Assembly (NCBI GenBank): GCA_030248195.1
Contig: JASAND010004219.1
Span: forward strand, 26,073 to 90,072
From: Trissonchulus latispiculum
Lineage: Eukaryota > Nematoda > Enoplea > Enoplida > Ironidae
Direction: 5' to 3'
DNA length: 64,000 nt
Part shown: piece after piece, positions 46,828 to 58,235 of the stretch
Layout: the number at the start of each line of letters is the position of its first letter
Position numbering within the stretch: position 1 is the stretch's first letter
Notes under the pieces: model-generated
The model's input: the letters and a program-made list of their open reading frames with translations, nothing else
Told to the model about the DNA's origin: nothing
Database searches by the model: none
Made by a program: the position numbers and the translations under genes

Positions 46828-47216
46828 GTTGCGGATGTGGTCACTAAGTACGCAATTACGAGAGTGGTCGTGGGCTGTTAGTGGCTCAGAACAGTCTCTC
46901 AGCAGATGATATCAAAGATTATTTCTGCTGTCGTTACTCATTGTCTATTACTTACTTTTGATATAACTCATTGCATGGGTTACTCTGGTCATAGTCAGCA
47001 AAAATATACCATTGTATATAATGTTACTATATTTAAAGATATCTAATAATAATATATATGGACTCTTACTAGTTGCTACCAGGTAACCAATTAAAAGCTA
47101 AATTTAGATATTGTGCAATATCTGTTTGAATGTCTGCAATTTTTACTGCAGATCACTGCAATTTTTAAACTGTGCCTGAGAATATGTGTATCTGACGTGC
47201 CTAAGTTATTGTTTAG

Positions 47217-47341
47217 GTGCTCAAAGGATTTCCTGAGTGCCTCCAAGCTGATATTTGCCTTCACTTAAATCGCAACTTATTGAACAATTGCCCTGCATTT
47301 CAGAATGCCAGTCCCGGTTGCCTTCGTGCTTTGAGTATGAG
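47217..47341 (+). CDS. ERG channel exon: distal C-linker and start of CNBH domain
   Basis: After TTTAG the exon opens in phase 0 with [19 protein letters not shown], an almost invariant ERG C-linker stretch. It continues [20 protein letters not shown] to a donor GTATGA after two bases of an Arg codon. It links the S6 gate to the cyclic-nucleotide-binding-homology domain. It has normal length for the family. Confidence 0.95.
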
Positions 47342-47710
47342 GTATGACTCGGCATACGGAAATGAAAAATATAAATTCTTGTAAATTCTAAGAGTAAATT
47401 CTAGAAATAAATTCTCACTTACTGTAAAGGACATTAAGGTCCGTTTAACTGCGAGATATTACTGACTCTGTCTGTGCACTGCGAAATGTTAGGCATGCAA
47501 ACAATTGCGATGCAGTTTGATCTCACCACGAAAATTATTGGTCTCGATAACGTTAAGAACTGCATCAGAAGGAGTGTTGTCCTTTGCGACAGTAAACTTT
47601 GGGAACCTATCCTATTTTAGTTCCTTTTGAAAATAGATTTCAGTTTGTATGCACGGAGTGAACGCTTGCTGCCTTTTGAAAAAGAAGAGTCTGCCGACTA
47701 AAATGCAGTT

Positions 47711-47945
47711 ACCAAGAGCGCATCACTTTACTGTATGTTAGAAGAGCTTCACCTCCCCACTGCATATCAAAGACCAATAAATGTATAACTGCTTGATGGA
47801 GGGGCGGTCGACAAACGTATCCTCCCGCCGTTTGGTGGGAGGGAGCTGTTCTATGGAGTGGGCTTGGATTTAACCCATGGGGTGCCCTCATCCTCATCCT
47901 TTCATTTAGTGGGAGGGTGCTATTATATATAGCTTGAAATGTGGG
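47711..47945. repeat. Truncated CAAGAG-family copy
   Basis: CAAGAGCGCATCAC is followed by TATGTTAGAAGAGCTTCACC and by CGTTTGGTGGGAGGG. This follows the order seen in the intact 37.5-38.5 kb element. The right end was not found, and the copy stops just before the acceptor region of the next exon. Confidence 0.45.
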
Positions 47946-48086
47946 AAAATAACCCCGGGAGGACACTATATGACACCGGCCCACATCCGCAACCGAAAGA
48001 AAAGTTGCACACCGTCAGTTGCAATCCTTTTGAGACTCGAAACCGCTGCCTTCTGAACAGTTTTCACATTCCTGTTTTTATTGTAG

Positions 48087-48214
48087 GTTTCGCACTACAC
48101 ATGCTCCACCTGGTGATACTTTGGTTCATAGGGGTGACGTGCTAACGGGTCTCTATTTTATTGCAAGAGGTTCTGTTGAAATTCTTAAAGATGATATGGT
48201 CATGGCCATCTTAG
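48087..48214 (+). CDS. ERG channel exon: CNBH beta-roll
   Basis: The exon follows TTGTAG. Its first base completes an Arg codon from the previous exon. It reads [19 protein letters not shown], then [20 protein letters not shown], ending AIL plus one base before GTAAGT. This is the beta-roll of the cyclic-nucleotide-binding-homology domain, which in KCNH channels does not bind cyclic nucleotides but docks with the PAS domain. Wider open frames here in another phase are shadows. Confidence 0.95.
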
Positions 48215-48370
48215 GTAAGTCCCATCACCTACCCATATTGTATTGGCCAAATAGTTTTAGCTTGACAGCAGATCATTCGTGTTAAAAAATTTACTTGTTA
48301 AATTACCTGTAGGGTTTTTGTTTTTCTTAGTTTGTGTCAACTTTATCTGATGATTCTTAGCTATATTTAG

Positions 48371-48564
48371 GCAAAGATGACGTATTTGGAGAAAATCCAC
48401 TGATGCACGACACGGTGGGAAAGTCTTCTTGTAACGTACGGGCCCTCACGTACTGTGATCTCCATAAAGTGATGCGGGACGACCTTATAGAAGTTTTGGA
48501 TATGTATCCGGAATTTGCCGACAACTTTTGCCAAAACCTCCAAATTACTTTCAACCTCAGAGAT
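48371..48564 (+). CDS. ERG channel exon: CNBH C-terminus with FNL ligand
   Basis: Starting after ATTTAG, two bases finish a Gly codon and the exon reads [19 protein letters not shown], then [20 protein letters not shown] and the C helix. It ends QITFNLRD at GTAAGT in phase 0. The FNL triplet is the intrinsic ligand that fills the cyclic-nucleotide pocket in ERG channels, which supports an ERG assignment over EAG or ELK. Confidence 0.95.
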
Positions 48565-49370
48565 GTAAGTGTTAACTCTGTGGAGCAGTATAAAGTTGTT
48601 ACTGTCGAATCTATTACAACATAATTGTGAAACTGTATTATCTATATGCTGCTACACACACCGCAGTATCCCCCACCACATTGTAGTTTAAGTGGCACAG
48701 TAGCGAAATTATACATGCATATCTTGTTCGAGGTCAACAATTCAGCTTAAACTTAATGTTTTGTGTTTCAAAAACCTTTCCAATTTTAGTTTTTCTATTT
48801 AGTTGTCTTTCAAAATTTTTTATATTTATAACTATATATTATTTTGATTGAGCTGGCTAAATTTCTGCCATTTGTTTGTGCTAATAATTCTTCTATTGCT
48901 TTCTTTGTCTAAGAATCCCAAAAATTTCTTCGAAACTTCAGTTATGAAATTCAAATTTTGGTTCTTTTTCTAATCTGTTCTACAGCAAAACTATATGTGC
49001 ATTTCAGTCGTTTGCATGTAGTATTCAACTCTGGTTTTAGTCACCGTCGCTGCACCCTTTCATTTGCTTGCACTAAGCTAATTTGTTGTCACAGCCGTAG
49101 AACAAAAGTATTCAAAACTTTATTCAATAAAAGCTGATCTACTTTCCTGCAAATTAGTCTTTTAGCAAACTTTAGTTGTGGCGATAAAATGAGCAGGGCT
49201 GTATGCTTCAAAGAATGTTTCTATAAAATATTTACAGCAAAATTTTCTGCAAAGCAAAATAAAAGCTAACAGTTGCTAGAGTATTTGCTACGAGCAAGAG
49301 TACATAGGAACAATATAATAGGATACGATCTCGTTGTTGAATTTATTGCAACTTAGCCTCAATTAAGACT
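48565..49370 (+). other. Erg intron, no feature recognised
   Basis: AT-rich intron sequence. A CAAGAGTACATAGG word near 49,292 may be the stump of another CAAGAG element. Nothing else is supported. Confidence 0.4.
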
Positions 49371-49802
49371 CAGTGTTGAAAGCGGGTCGAAAATCTTGAC
49401 CGTACCCGACTCAACCAGACCCGACCCGCAGGTACCCACGACTAGTGTTGTTGACCGGCCGGGTTAAAAACGGCCAGCCGGCGGCCGGCCGCCGGCCGGC
49501 CGGCCGTTGACCGTCCGGCCAAGAGGTGCACTTTGCCGGTAAACAGCCGGCCGGCCGGCAGCGTTTATATTTCAAAAATGTAGCAGAATTTTCTCAGTAA
49601 ACCGCCTTTAAATCATGTTGATACATTCTCATAGCCTGATTTCTTGTTCTGGTACTCATGGGTCAGTCTGCCGGCTGTTTTTAGTCTTTGATTTGTTAGC
49701 TGGCCGTTTTCGGCCGGCCGGCCGGCCGTCTGCAGAAGTTCGGCCGGCCGACAAAAATTTCGGCCGGTCAACAACACTACCCACGACCCGCTTCCAACTC
49801 TG
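49371..49802. mobile_element. Small CAG-ended element hosting a nested insertion
   Basis: Imperfect inverted ends CAGTGTTGAAAGCGGGTCG (left) and the mirror of CAGAGTTGGAAGCGGGTCG (right) enclose about 90 bases of old element plus a newer insertion at 49,443-49,779. Internal GACCCG words repeat. Starts of the CAG type suit hAT elements. No duplication was recognised at these outer ends. Confidence 0.5.
49443..49779. mobile_element. hAT-like miniature element, GGCCGGCC arrays
   Basis: The 337-base element has inverted ends TAGTGTTGTTGACCGGCCG and a perfect 8-base duplication CCCACGAC (49,435-49,442 and 49,780-49,787). Both ends carry dense GGCCGGCC palindromes and the centre is AT-rich. It has no coding capacity. 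Its terminal TAGTGTTGTT is shared with the GAAACT element at 59.7 kb, so the two may use a related transposase. Confidence 0.85.
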
Positions 49803-51723
49803 GTATAGGTACGCCGACATCCGGGCCCGAAAGAGCTCTACAATTCCATAACTAACAGACAGAACGGGCTCAGTTTGACAAGCTAGACACACTTTGACAC
49901 GTAAAAACATTTCTGACTATTCTCTTGTTATCATTTGTCTAATTTAGTTGGCGTTTTCCTTATTATGTCTTTTTGTATACTCTATTTTAATTCCTTTCTC
50001 CTTCAAACGCCCAAAATACATCAAGTTGGTGTGAGATATCATAATTTGACGGGTCTCTTACGTAAGTATTTGCGTTTCTGAGTTTAATTTGTAGGAAGCT
50101 TTAACTGCCAGTCATACACTTCTCAAGTCTGAACTATTTCTCTCTTCTGTGAGTCCATCAATGGTTTACTGCTTGGTTTGTGGCAACGTTTTAGCATGTG
50201 CATGACCGTTTGGTTGTTCTGCCAAAATTTTAATCTTTATTCTACGTACCTACCTGCCTATCTATTGCCTTGTTCAGTTCTGCAGCTGTGAATGTTCTTT
50301 CATGGTTACGTTTTGCGCTTTGAATAAGTGTATAGAGGATTCCTATATGAAATTCCTCAGACATTTTGGCTGCTACAGTTTTAAGACGTACAATTAAAAA
50401 GTTTAAGTTTAAGACTTAAAAGTTTAAGTTTATTTAAAGGTTCTCACTGACGGCTGTTATGATTAGGCTATTTCTATTTACATATTCAATGCTGCGACCT
50501 AATGGAGCTTTGTGCATAATACAATAAGATCAAGAGCCCTTAAGATGATGGTAGTAAGCTATCGATTGTAAATAATTGAAATGAGGAGATGAAGTTCGAT
50601 AACTGGCTCTCTGGGCAAAGTTTAAATAATTACGAAATACGTATATGCAGTATAGTCTGTTTAAATTTCTGGACTGCAAAAAGCTAAAATTATGACTACG
50701 GTAGAGAAAAAAGTTCCTTAGCTTTTTAACTATAAGAATTCCTTGAAGGGAACTTTCGAAAATATATTAAGAAAAGGGTACTTTCGAAAATATATTAAGA
50801 ATCTCAGTCTTCCCTTTAAAATTCTGCATGTATGGTAAAGACGTTTAGCCATGTTTTTTCAAGATAAGTTTGGTAAGAAAAAATGCATGGTGTTGGTTCT
50901 TATATGGTTTACTAGCTTGACTTACCTAAGATCCTTCAAGTTGCTGGCAACTTTCTGAGGCTTTAAAATTTTGACGTACATAAAATTTATTACGTAGCAT
51001 TTCTGATTACCAATGCACATTGCAGTTTTGCTTATGGTTAATGTAATGTGGCAGCTCACAACCTGTTCATTTTCACCACGTAACATGTACTGTTGAACCA
51101 CGCTTTGCACTTATTGTTTTTGTAATTGCCTTAACAAGCGTGAAATTTGTATAATAGTTAATTTCAGATATATTAATTATTAGTAACTAACTACAGAGTA
51201 AGGTAACACTAGATTAGCTTAGCTAGCTGATACATTTGCCCAGTTCGATGACTGTAAAGTTACACTACTATGTGCTTTCATAACCGCTCTGAAGAGTGGA
51301 ACGTTGATAAGAGTATGGCAGCTGTCAGCCTCTCGGAAGCCGAGTATACACGAGCAAACTAGAGGAACAGTTTAGTTTGATGGAGTTTGGCCAGTAACCT
51401 AAAATCTGTAGTAAATAATAGCACAAGTAACAGTAACAATAACAGCACATAATTTAGGGTTCGCCGCAAGTTTCTTCTTCCAAATTGTCAAATTTGTGGA
51501 TTTTTCCTAAAATTACCATAAGCCAATGGCAATAATTTAAATTTAGCGTTTTTGTAAAGCGTATTCATTGATCAACAATTGTTCAAATGCATATTATATT
51601 ATATGTATATGCTGGGTCAGCTGAATCTTTAAAGCCAACTTTAGCTTCAAAAGGGCATTGTATTTCGTAAAGCGTATAGGCCAGGGATCGATCAAACTAT
51701 TGTTTCTAGTTTCTCAGTTTCAG
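49803..51723 (+). other. Erg intron, no gene recognised
   Basis: AT-rich intron. A 27-base unit containing ACTTTCGAAAATATATTAAG is duplicated in tandem at about 50,752-50,802. AAGTTTAAGTTTAAGACTTA repeats near 50,400. Confidence 0.4.
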
Positions 51724-51799
51724 GAAGAGCTTCACGGGCACGCTTCGGAGCGAAAGAAGGCCTCACTCCACGTCTCTTATGGTGCAGCAGACAGTGAAG
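51724..51799 (+). CDS. ERG channel exon: post-CNBH linker
   Basis: A 76-base exon between TTTCAG and GTATGC encodes EELHGHASERKKASLHVSYG and AADSE, starting in phase 0 and ending in phase 1. Both phases fit the neighbours. The basic ERKKASLHV motif lies where other ERG channels have a basic, phosphorylatable linker. Conservation here is low in the family, so the call rests on splice sites and phase. Confidence 0.75.
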
Positions 51800-51910
51800 G
51801 TATGCCTCATGACGTTGTCAAGTCAAGCTCTTGATTTCCGTGGCTATTTAGATATTGGATAGCTTAGCATGTGCTCTCAGAATCAAACAATCAGTGTTTT
51901 ATTTGGAAAT

Positions 51911-53690
51911 ATGAGTAGAGTTAATTTTAACTCTGCAGAATTCTGCTTAACTCGGCCCAGCAGATTTCGAGAGAGTTAAAAATTACAGAGTTAAAATTAA
52001 CTCTTTTAACTCTTTCACGAAAAGGATCGAGTTAAATTTAATAGGCATGGGTACGGGTAGTCGGGTACCCGACAGGTACCCGGGTACCCGATATCCAGTT
52101 AAAACCAGAAAAAACCGGATGAAACCGGATTAATATGAATCAAGCAGAGAGAAATTTTTAGGCTCAGAAAATTTTTAACCACCGAAAATTTTTGGCTAAG
52201 AAAATTTGTAACCACCGAAGATTTTTTTAGTTTATTATAAAATTTTAAATTAAATTTTAAAAAGATAATACAACAGAAAAACGAAGTAATGGGAAGAGGA
52301 ATTAGCCCTGGTATTTGTCAAATATTTTATAATTTTCTATACTTCACCTTGCTCTAATAATTTTTTCTTTTTTTAAATTCCTGTTGGCGCAATATGCGGA
52401 AGTCGATGAATAATTAAAACTTAAAATTCACAAGATACAAACAAAACTGTTCGCATCAAATTAATGACTCTTGCCGCAGCTCTACGTTGTTCTCTAAACT
52501 GTAAGTAAAGACACTTACCATTAGATGGTGTCAATAGTGATTGATATGAACTTGAATGTTTAGTGATTCTATTTAATGCCACATGGCCAATTCCAACGTT
52601 GAAAAACTTCCTTCACTAACAGCAAACGCTTATTAGGTTTCAATTTTTGTCAACTTTAGCTGTTTCTAAACTGAACTCAGAAAACGCTCCCAGATTGTTT
52701 GATTGAACATTCATTTAACCAAATGTTGAACATATGGGCTTTTGGATGATTCTTTGGTATGCGCACGCCTTTAGTGACTGTGAAAGTTTATCCAAGTTGA
52801 GGTAGGTGGTTACTTTGACTTTCTTCGGATACAGTGAAATCGTAATTGGAAAATAGCAATTGTTTTCAGGTAAACAATTATAAAATTAATTTAAATGGAA
52901 AATGTAAACACTAATCTCAACACTTAAGTCAATTTATTGAGTGAGTGAGTGAGTTCAAAATTTTACACTTGTTGTCAGTAAATGTCAAATAAATTTTGTC
53001 ACAAAATGTCACAAAAAATTTAGTCTTTTATCCAAGACATTTTATTTTTACCCGGTTCCATTGAGAAATTAACGAAACAAATTAACTAAAGGAAACAAAA
53101 GGAACTACGTAAAACTAGTGCTTCATGTAGGGTTTGCTTGTTTGCTGCCTTTTGTGCTGTTCCAATTTCCAGAGACAAGCAGTTGAAGCTAACTAAATTT
53201 TGTCATGGGGATTTGCTCTTATAATCCAAATGCTTTCTAAAATTTGTTAACATTTAAAAATTTGAAGAAGCGGACAGGGCAACGGTGGTACGAAACTCAG
53301 AAAATTGCTGATCTGAGTGCGGTTATAAAATTAAAACCAATGTTGTCTGTATCAGCATCAGCTTCTGATACATACCGTGATAATTAATTGAAAGTCCCAA
53401 TAATCCATTTTATGTCTTTAAAATTTATTTGAAATAACTTACGAATGAAAATTTATCTCATCTAAGCACAATGTGAATAAAGACCCCTGAAAAAAGCTAA
53501 TTTTCGAAATGGCCAAATCCGAAAAATAGGTTAAAAATTTCTCGGGTACCCAAAACTACTCGGGTACCCGGGTAGTGTCGCAATTACCCGACATAGGGCT
53601 TCGGGTAGTACCGGGTACCCAGGTCCAAATTTTTGGACCCGTGCCCATGCCTAAAATTTAACTCATTTAACCCATTCGCGAAAAGGCCCT
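51911..53690. mobile_element. GAGTTAA-family element, interrupted
   Basis: Palindromic GAGTTAATTTTAACTC words at 51,915-52,033 and a right remnant, TTAACTCATTTAACCC, ending GAAAAGGCCCT at about 53,690 belong to the family seen at 19.7-21.6 kb. A hAT-like element is inserted between them (52,042-53,653). The left terminus is worn away. Confidence 0.55.
52042..53653. mobile_element. hAT-like element, CGGGTACCCG arrays
   Basis: Inverted ends TAGGCATGGGTACGGGT (left) and TAGGCATGGGCACGGGT (right, reversed) are flanked by a perfect 8-base duplication, AAATTTAA (52,034-52,041 and 53,654-53,661). Subterminal blocks are made of CGGGTACCCG palindromes on both sides. The 1.3-kb centre is AT-rich, with no transposase frame. 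It sits inside a GAGTTAA element, so it is the younger of the two. Confidence 0.85.
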
Positions 53691-53974
53691 TAGAGTTTCG
53701 CCGCGTGCTTCTTCTTCCGCGCTCCCGTTGCTGATTGCGAAAAAAGAAACCGTTTGTGTTCAAAAGAACAATCAGGCAGTGGAATTAGGTTTACTTTGTC
53801 TCGTTTTCGTCCGCATTGTGATTGCTAGTTTCTAGAACCAAATCCTGACTAGTACACCTCTTTATACATTAACCAATGTCGATATGTTTGCCGTGGTATT
53901 TCTTGCTCACAACTGTTAACACTGTTAGATTTATAGAACTGAACACAAACCTATTATAGATTTATTGTACATAG

Positions 53975-54259
53975 ATGAGGATCCGCGACCACCTCCGTCT
54001 CACCATGCACTTCGAATTCCCAGACTTCGGCCCCGACAGGCCCCACAGGCCCGACCGCCCTTTGAGTATCAGCAACGAAGTCTGGACAGGTCGTCCAATG
54101 AAGACGAGTCGCTCAGCACCAATGCTCAAAAAATCCCTTTATCCGGTACTGGGATACTGGAATTCTCCCCGGCCCGGGCCGGTCAGGATATCACTCCGGT
54201 CAAGTTTGACTTTAGCTCCAGATCTCATGGAAATCCCAACAAAGCTGCTACGATCTCAG
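53975..54259 (+). CDS. ERG channel exon: proline-rich C-terminal region
   Basis: The exon follows ACATAG, takes one base from the previous exon to form Asp, and ends one base into a codon at GTATTT. It encodes DEDPRPPPSHHALRIPRLR, then QQRSLDRSSNEDESLSTNAQ and EFSPARAGQDITPVKFDFSS. This is disordered, Pro/Arg/Ser-rich sequence typical of the variable KCNH tail. Length (285 bases) and phase agree with both neighbours. A second open frame in the same place is a shadow. Confidence 0.8.
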
Positions 54260-55468
54260 GTATTTGCAGGCTTGATTTGATTATTGCAATTTTGTGATTA
54301 TTTGCGATATATCTTTAGGTATCAGATCACAGATCACGACTTTAGCATTTGCTAATGCCACAAATATTGGTTTGTATCAGAAGTCATATTCTCAAATCCA
54401 GCTATAAAAAGCTATATAAACAGAACTGTCGGTTTTCTAAAATACGATCCAATATGCAACACAAAACAATCAGTAACGATCTGTGAACTGTGTTTATCTG
54501 CAGATGCGCTAACTTGTTAACTGATCATATACTGTACTAAGATTAAAGATTTTTTACCATATCATTTTTAACAGAAACAGAATTGCAGTTGTACATGATC
54601 AGTCAATACGCTAGTGCAAAAAGTAGTCGGTAGCAATAGTTCTACACTAACACCATTTATTTTGCAGAGCATAATATTAATTAATCGCACAGGTGTGTTA
54701 GTTATTACTGCTTCAGCATGGCTTTTTTGTTGGTGAACTTATACGTAACTGATACTAAAAGAGTAGATAACCTTTGGATGAGTGTATGATCTGCTGATAA
54801 TCTTAAATCCTTTCTTTATTTATTCCTGCCATACTTCAGAAGTTCCACAGTCTCTTGTTGTGGTTTAATTGCAACAGTCGGTCAAAATGCGTCAATAGGT
54901 GGCCAGTAGCAGAACCCGTTTATGATCATATTCTCTTCCAAACTGGTACTCTGTTTTAACAATAATCTAATAATGCAAAGTTTTTGCAAGGTTTTGCAAT
55001 CGAGGCGGAATTCCTTTGTTGCTTCGTTTCTGCATTACAATCTGGTTAAAATTTTCTATTTCATGTCCCATTTTTGCGTTTGCCAACTATCAGTCTAGCT
55101 GGCCTGTTGTTTCCGTATGTAGCAAATATCGCTTTGATGATTTCTTCTATATAACTTCTACATATATCTTGATAATATTTTTGACAAATGGTGTTTGTCC
55201 CAACTCAGTTGGATATGCGCCAAAAAAAGGAAAATGGTAGATCGGGTGGCCACCATATGTGTGCTTGGAGAGGGGCATGTCTGGTGGCCACCCCCAGGTA
55301 ATGTAGCGGAAGCAGTGATTTTTAGCCTTGGATTACTCACAGATTTAAAACTAAGGCCTACAGTAACCATTTTTTGTGTTTTCACGATAAAGTTCTTTAG
55401 TTTTCATGGTGTGTTTTGAAGACTCGCCAAATTTCCACTTAGCTTTCCGCGAAACACCATGCCATAAT
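54260..55468 (+). other. Erg intron, no feature recognised
   Basis: AT-rich intron sequence with no supported exon, RNA gene or repeat. Confidence 0.4.
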
Positions 55469-56055
55469 CAAGAGTAAATGATAGGAAGAGTACGACACCG
55501 TCCCCTTCTGGTGCAAATATCCTGTAATATGCATGGGAATATCAAGGGAGCAGGCTATTAAAATGGACTTGGTCCGACTTTGTTCGTATGGGCTACTTTT
55601 CGGCACAGATATAGAGCATGGGTATGGTCAAAGGTATCTGGCACTGAGATATTAGTTGCCCTGCAGCCGTCAGCATCGGTCACCTTTATGTGCCCGACCC
55701 CCATTTTCACCACTACCATCATAATTAAATATTTCTGCTGGCTAGTAGACCTTAGCATCAACGTTGCCATTGACATGATTAGGCTAACGTATCCCCATCC
55801 GCATAAAAATACGTGAAAGCTTTTTCAGGCGGAAGAATTTCCTACCATTTATCACAAATATACACACCTGCTATAGGTCTTCTGTATATGAAAAATACAG
55901 CATCACAGCTCGCGGGGCTGGGCCGAATCGGGGTCGACCCGGCCGATGCAACCCCCCTCCCGAGATTTCTACTTGCTTAATATGCTGAGCATCTAACAAT
56001 CCACTTGCACTAGGAAGGGCACTGTATCGAATTCTCTTCCTATCATTTACTCTTG
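55469..56055. mobile_element. CAAGAG-family element, 0.59 kb
   Basis: It begins CAAGAGTAAATGATAGGAAG and ends with the inverted copy CTTCCTATCATTTACTCTTG. The right inner part (CCCGAGATTTC, then GAGCATCT) matches the right end of the 62.7-63.3 kb element, so they are one family. The flanks CCATAAT and GTCTTGG do not match, so the right junction was probably altered by the neighbouring retroelement fragment. Confidence 0.65.
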
Positions 56056-56217
56056 GTCTTGGTATAATGTACATGCAGCAGTGTCAATCGTCCGATCAGT
56101 ATCAATAAGGACCCTCGCTAAGCCCAATCCTGAGACGTTTTCAAGAAGCCAGAGTCTATGTATTTCACCAAATGTCCTTAGAAAAGAAAAAGTATCCTCC
56201 TCGGAGTAAAGCTTTGA

Positions 56218-57394
56218 ATGATACGGTGTAGAAAATAGTTGCTTTATTCCCAAACGTCTGGCAGTATGGGACAACAAAGCAGACCTATGCCTTAGCACGA
56301 TCGGACTGCAATTTTGGGACAGGAATGCTTCAGGATCACACCTTCTACCAGTAAATTAGATACCGTCCTCGCATCTGCTTTTGGGACAGCATATGAAACT
56401 ACCCACTTTGTGAAATAGTCAATAAACGAGACAATGAACCTATTCCTTCGTTGCGTTACTGGTAGCGGGCCCATAACGTCAACGCCTACCCTGTCAAAGG
56501 GTCCTGTTGCTAGCGACAGTAGATGTGCTTTGGGCTGTTGGAGGACTTCATTTGTTGGCACTCTGGACAACGACGGCACCAGTTTTCGACATCGCGAGCC
56601 ATAACTGGCCAAAAAAACCGCGGCGAAAGCCTGCTCACCGTGCGTCGCACCCCAAAATGTCCAGCCATGGGGGCATTATGAAACTGTCTTAGTATGGCTT
56701 CTCTCAATCCCACCGGAACCACCAGCATTCTGCTTTTAAGCCTACGGCTATACTTGTACAAAACGCCTTTACTGACGCAGTACTCAGACGCCTGTTTGGA
56801 AACCTTAGGCGGATTCCGAGCGGACAGCTGCTTGACCAAGTTTTGACAGAAAGGGTCTCGTTTCTGCGCATTCCTGATTTCCTCCACAGACAAAGTTACC
56901 AAGTTGTCTGCAAGGATTGCTGCCACTGGGAACCTCGAAAAGAAGTCAGCATTGTCATTCCTGGAACCCTTCCCGTAAACAATATCGTCTATATCGTACT
57001 GTGCTAGATCCATGGCCCACCGAGCGAGACGTCCCCTAGGATTTTTAAGCGAACGAATCCACTGCAGCGGACAGTGATCTGTCACGATCTGGAACTGTCG
57101 CCCGTACAGATACGGATGGAATTTCTCCTTAATTGCACAATGCATCGCCAGAGCTTCCTTCTCAATGGTGGAATAATTTTTCTCAGGGATCCGTAGCGTC
57201 CTACTGGCATAGGCAATGACGCGTTCCTCTCCGTCAACGTACTGGGATAACACTGCCCCAAGACCATCATTACTAGCATCGGTAAACACCGTGAACTGCT
57301 TACTGAAATCTGGTCGAGCAAGGACTGGATTGCTCAGCAATGCAGATTTAGCAGCTCCAAAAGCGCTCTGACACGCGTCATCCCATTTAAACAA
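56218..57394 (-). pseudogene. Ty3/Gypsy RNase H and integrase first half
   Basis: The - strand encodes RNase H from FKWDDACQSAF onward, including TDASNDGLGAVLSQ and STIEKEALAMHCAI. The integrase zinc domain (FHNAPMAGHFG and CRRCPECQ) follows. A frame change then leads to the first catalytic Asp (VGVDVMGPLP). After another frame change the second Asp region appears, and homology stops at FSTPYH (56,218). No RT lies upstream; only about 200 bases separate RNase H from an integrase C-terminus of another piece. It is truncated and cannot function. Past 56,218 the frame continues in unrelated sequence to about 56,047. Confidence 0.85.
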
Positions 57395-57590
57395 ATTTAG
57401 GGTCAGCTAAATACTTCACCTGCTTAGATTTGTGTTCAGGAGCAGCCAGCATTCCAAGTTTACACGGCATAGCAAATCGTTAGGTACAGTGGCTATTAGT
57501 ATTTCGGCGGACAGCAAGAAGTTAGAGGATAGAAGAAAGGAGAAGCATTGGATCCAAAGACTATAGAGGAAAACTGTCCACTCACAATAC

Positions 57591-58235
57591 CTAATCGCCC
57601 GAACGCACGTTGTTCCTGTGCACAATCTGAGTCTCACCTGTCACGGGATCTACCACCTCATAGTTTACCGGCGATGTCTGTTTTCTGACCAATACTGGAG
57701 AACCCCAACGAGGCTTAAATTTCTGCTTACGCTGAAAATTTCTTATGCGCACCCGGTCACCAATTTTGAACATTCGCGGACCATGCCTATCTGGGTTCCC
57801 CCGTTGACGAGCCTGGGACGCCCTAATGTTTGTCAAAGTCTTTTGACGGGCCACTGCTAATGAAGCTCGAAGGCGTTCGTAGTCATGTGCTTGGCCGTCC
57901 CTGTCAACAGACTCGTCAACAACTAAATCTAAAGGCAAACGCGGCAAGCGCCCATACAATAGCTGAAACGGTGACAACCTGGTAGACTCCTGAACACTGC
58001 TGTTGTAGGCGAACACCGCGAACGGTAACATTTTGTCCCAGCTTTTCCTACTATTACCAACCAAACAACTTAGAGACTCTGTCAAAGTGAACCGCTCGAT
58101 TAACCCATTGGTCTGGGGATGATACGGTGTAGAAAATAGTTGCTTTATTCCCAAACGTCTGGCAGTATGGGACAACAAAGCAGACCTAAATGCCTTAGCA
58201 CGATCGGACTGCAATTTTGGGACAGGAATGCTTCA
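57591..58235 (-). pseudogene. Ty3/Gypsy integrase second half and C-terminus
   Basis: This open frame starts at the second catalytic Asp region (QSDRAKAFRSALLSHTARR). It includes the third acid in YHPQTNGLIERFTLTESL and ends with a basic GPY/F-like C-terminus (FKPRWGSPVLVRKQ) and a stop at 57,591. The first 116 bases duplicate 56,218-56,332 almost exactly. It precedes, rather than follows, the integrase first half on the coding strand, so the parts are permuted. Confidence 0.85.
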
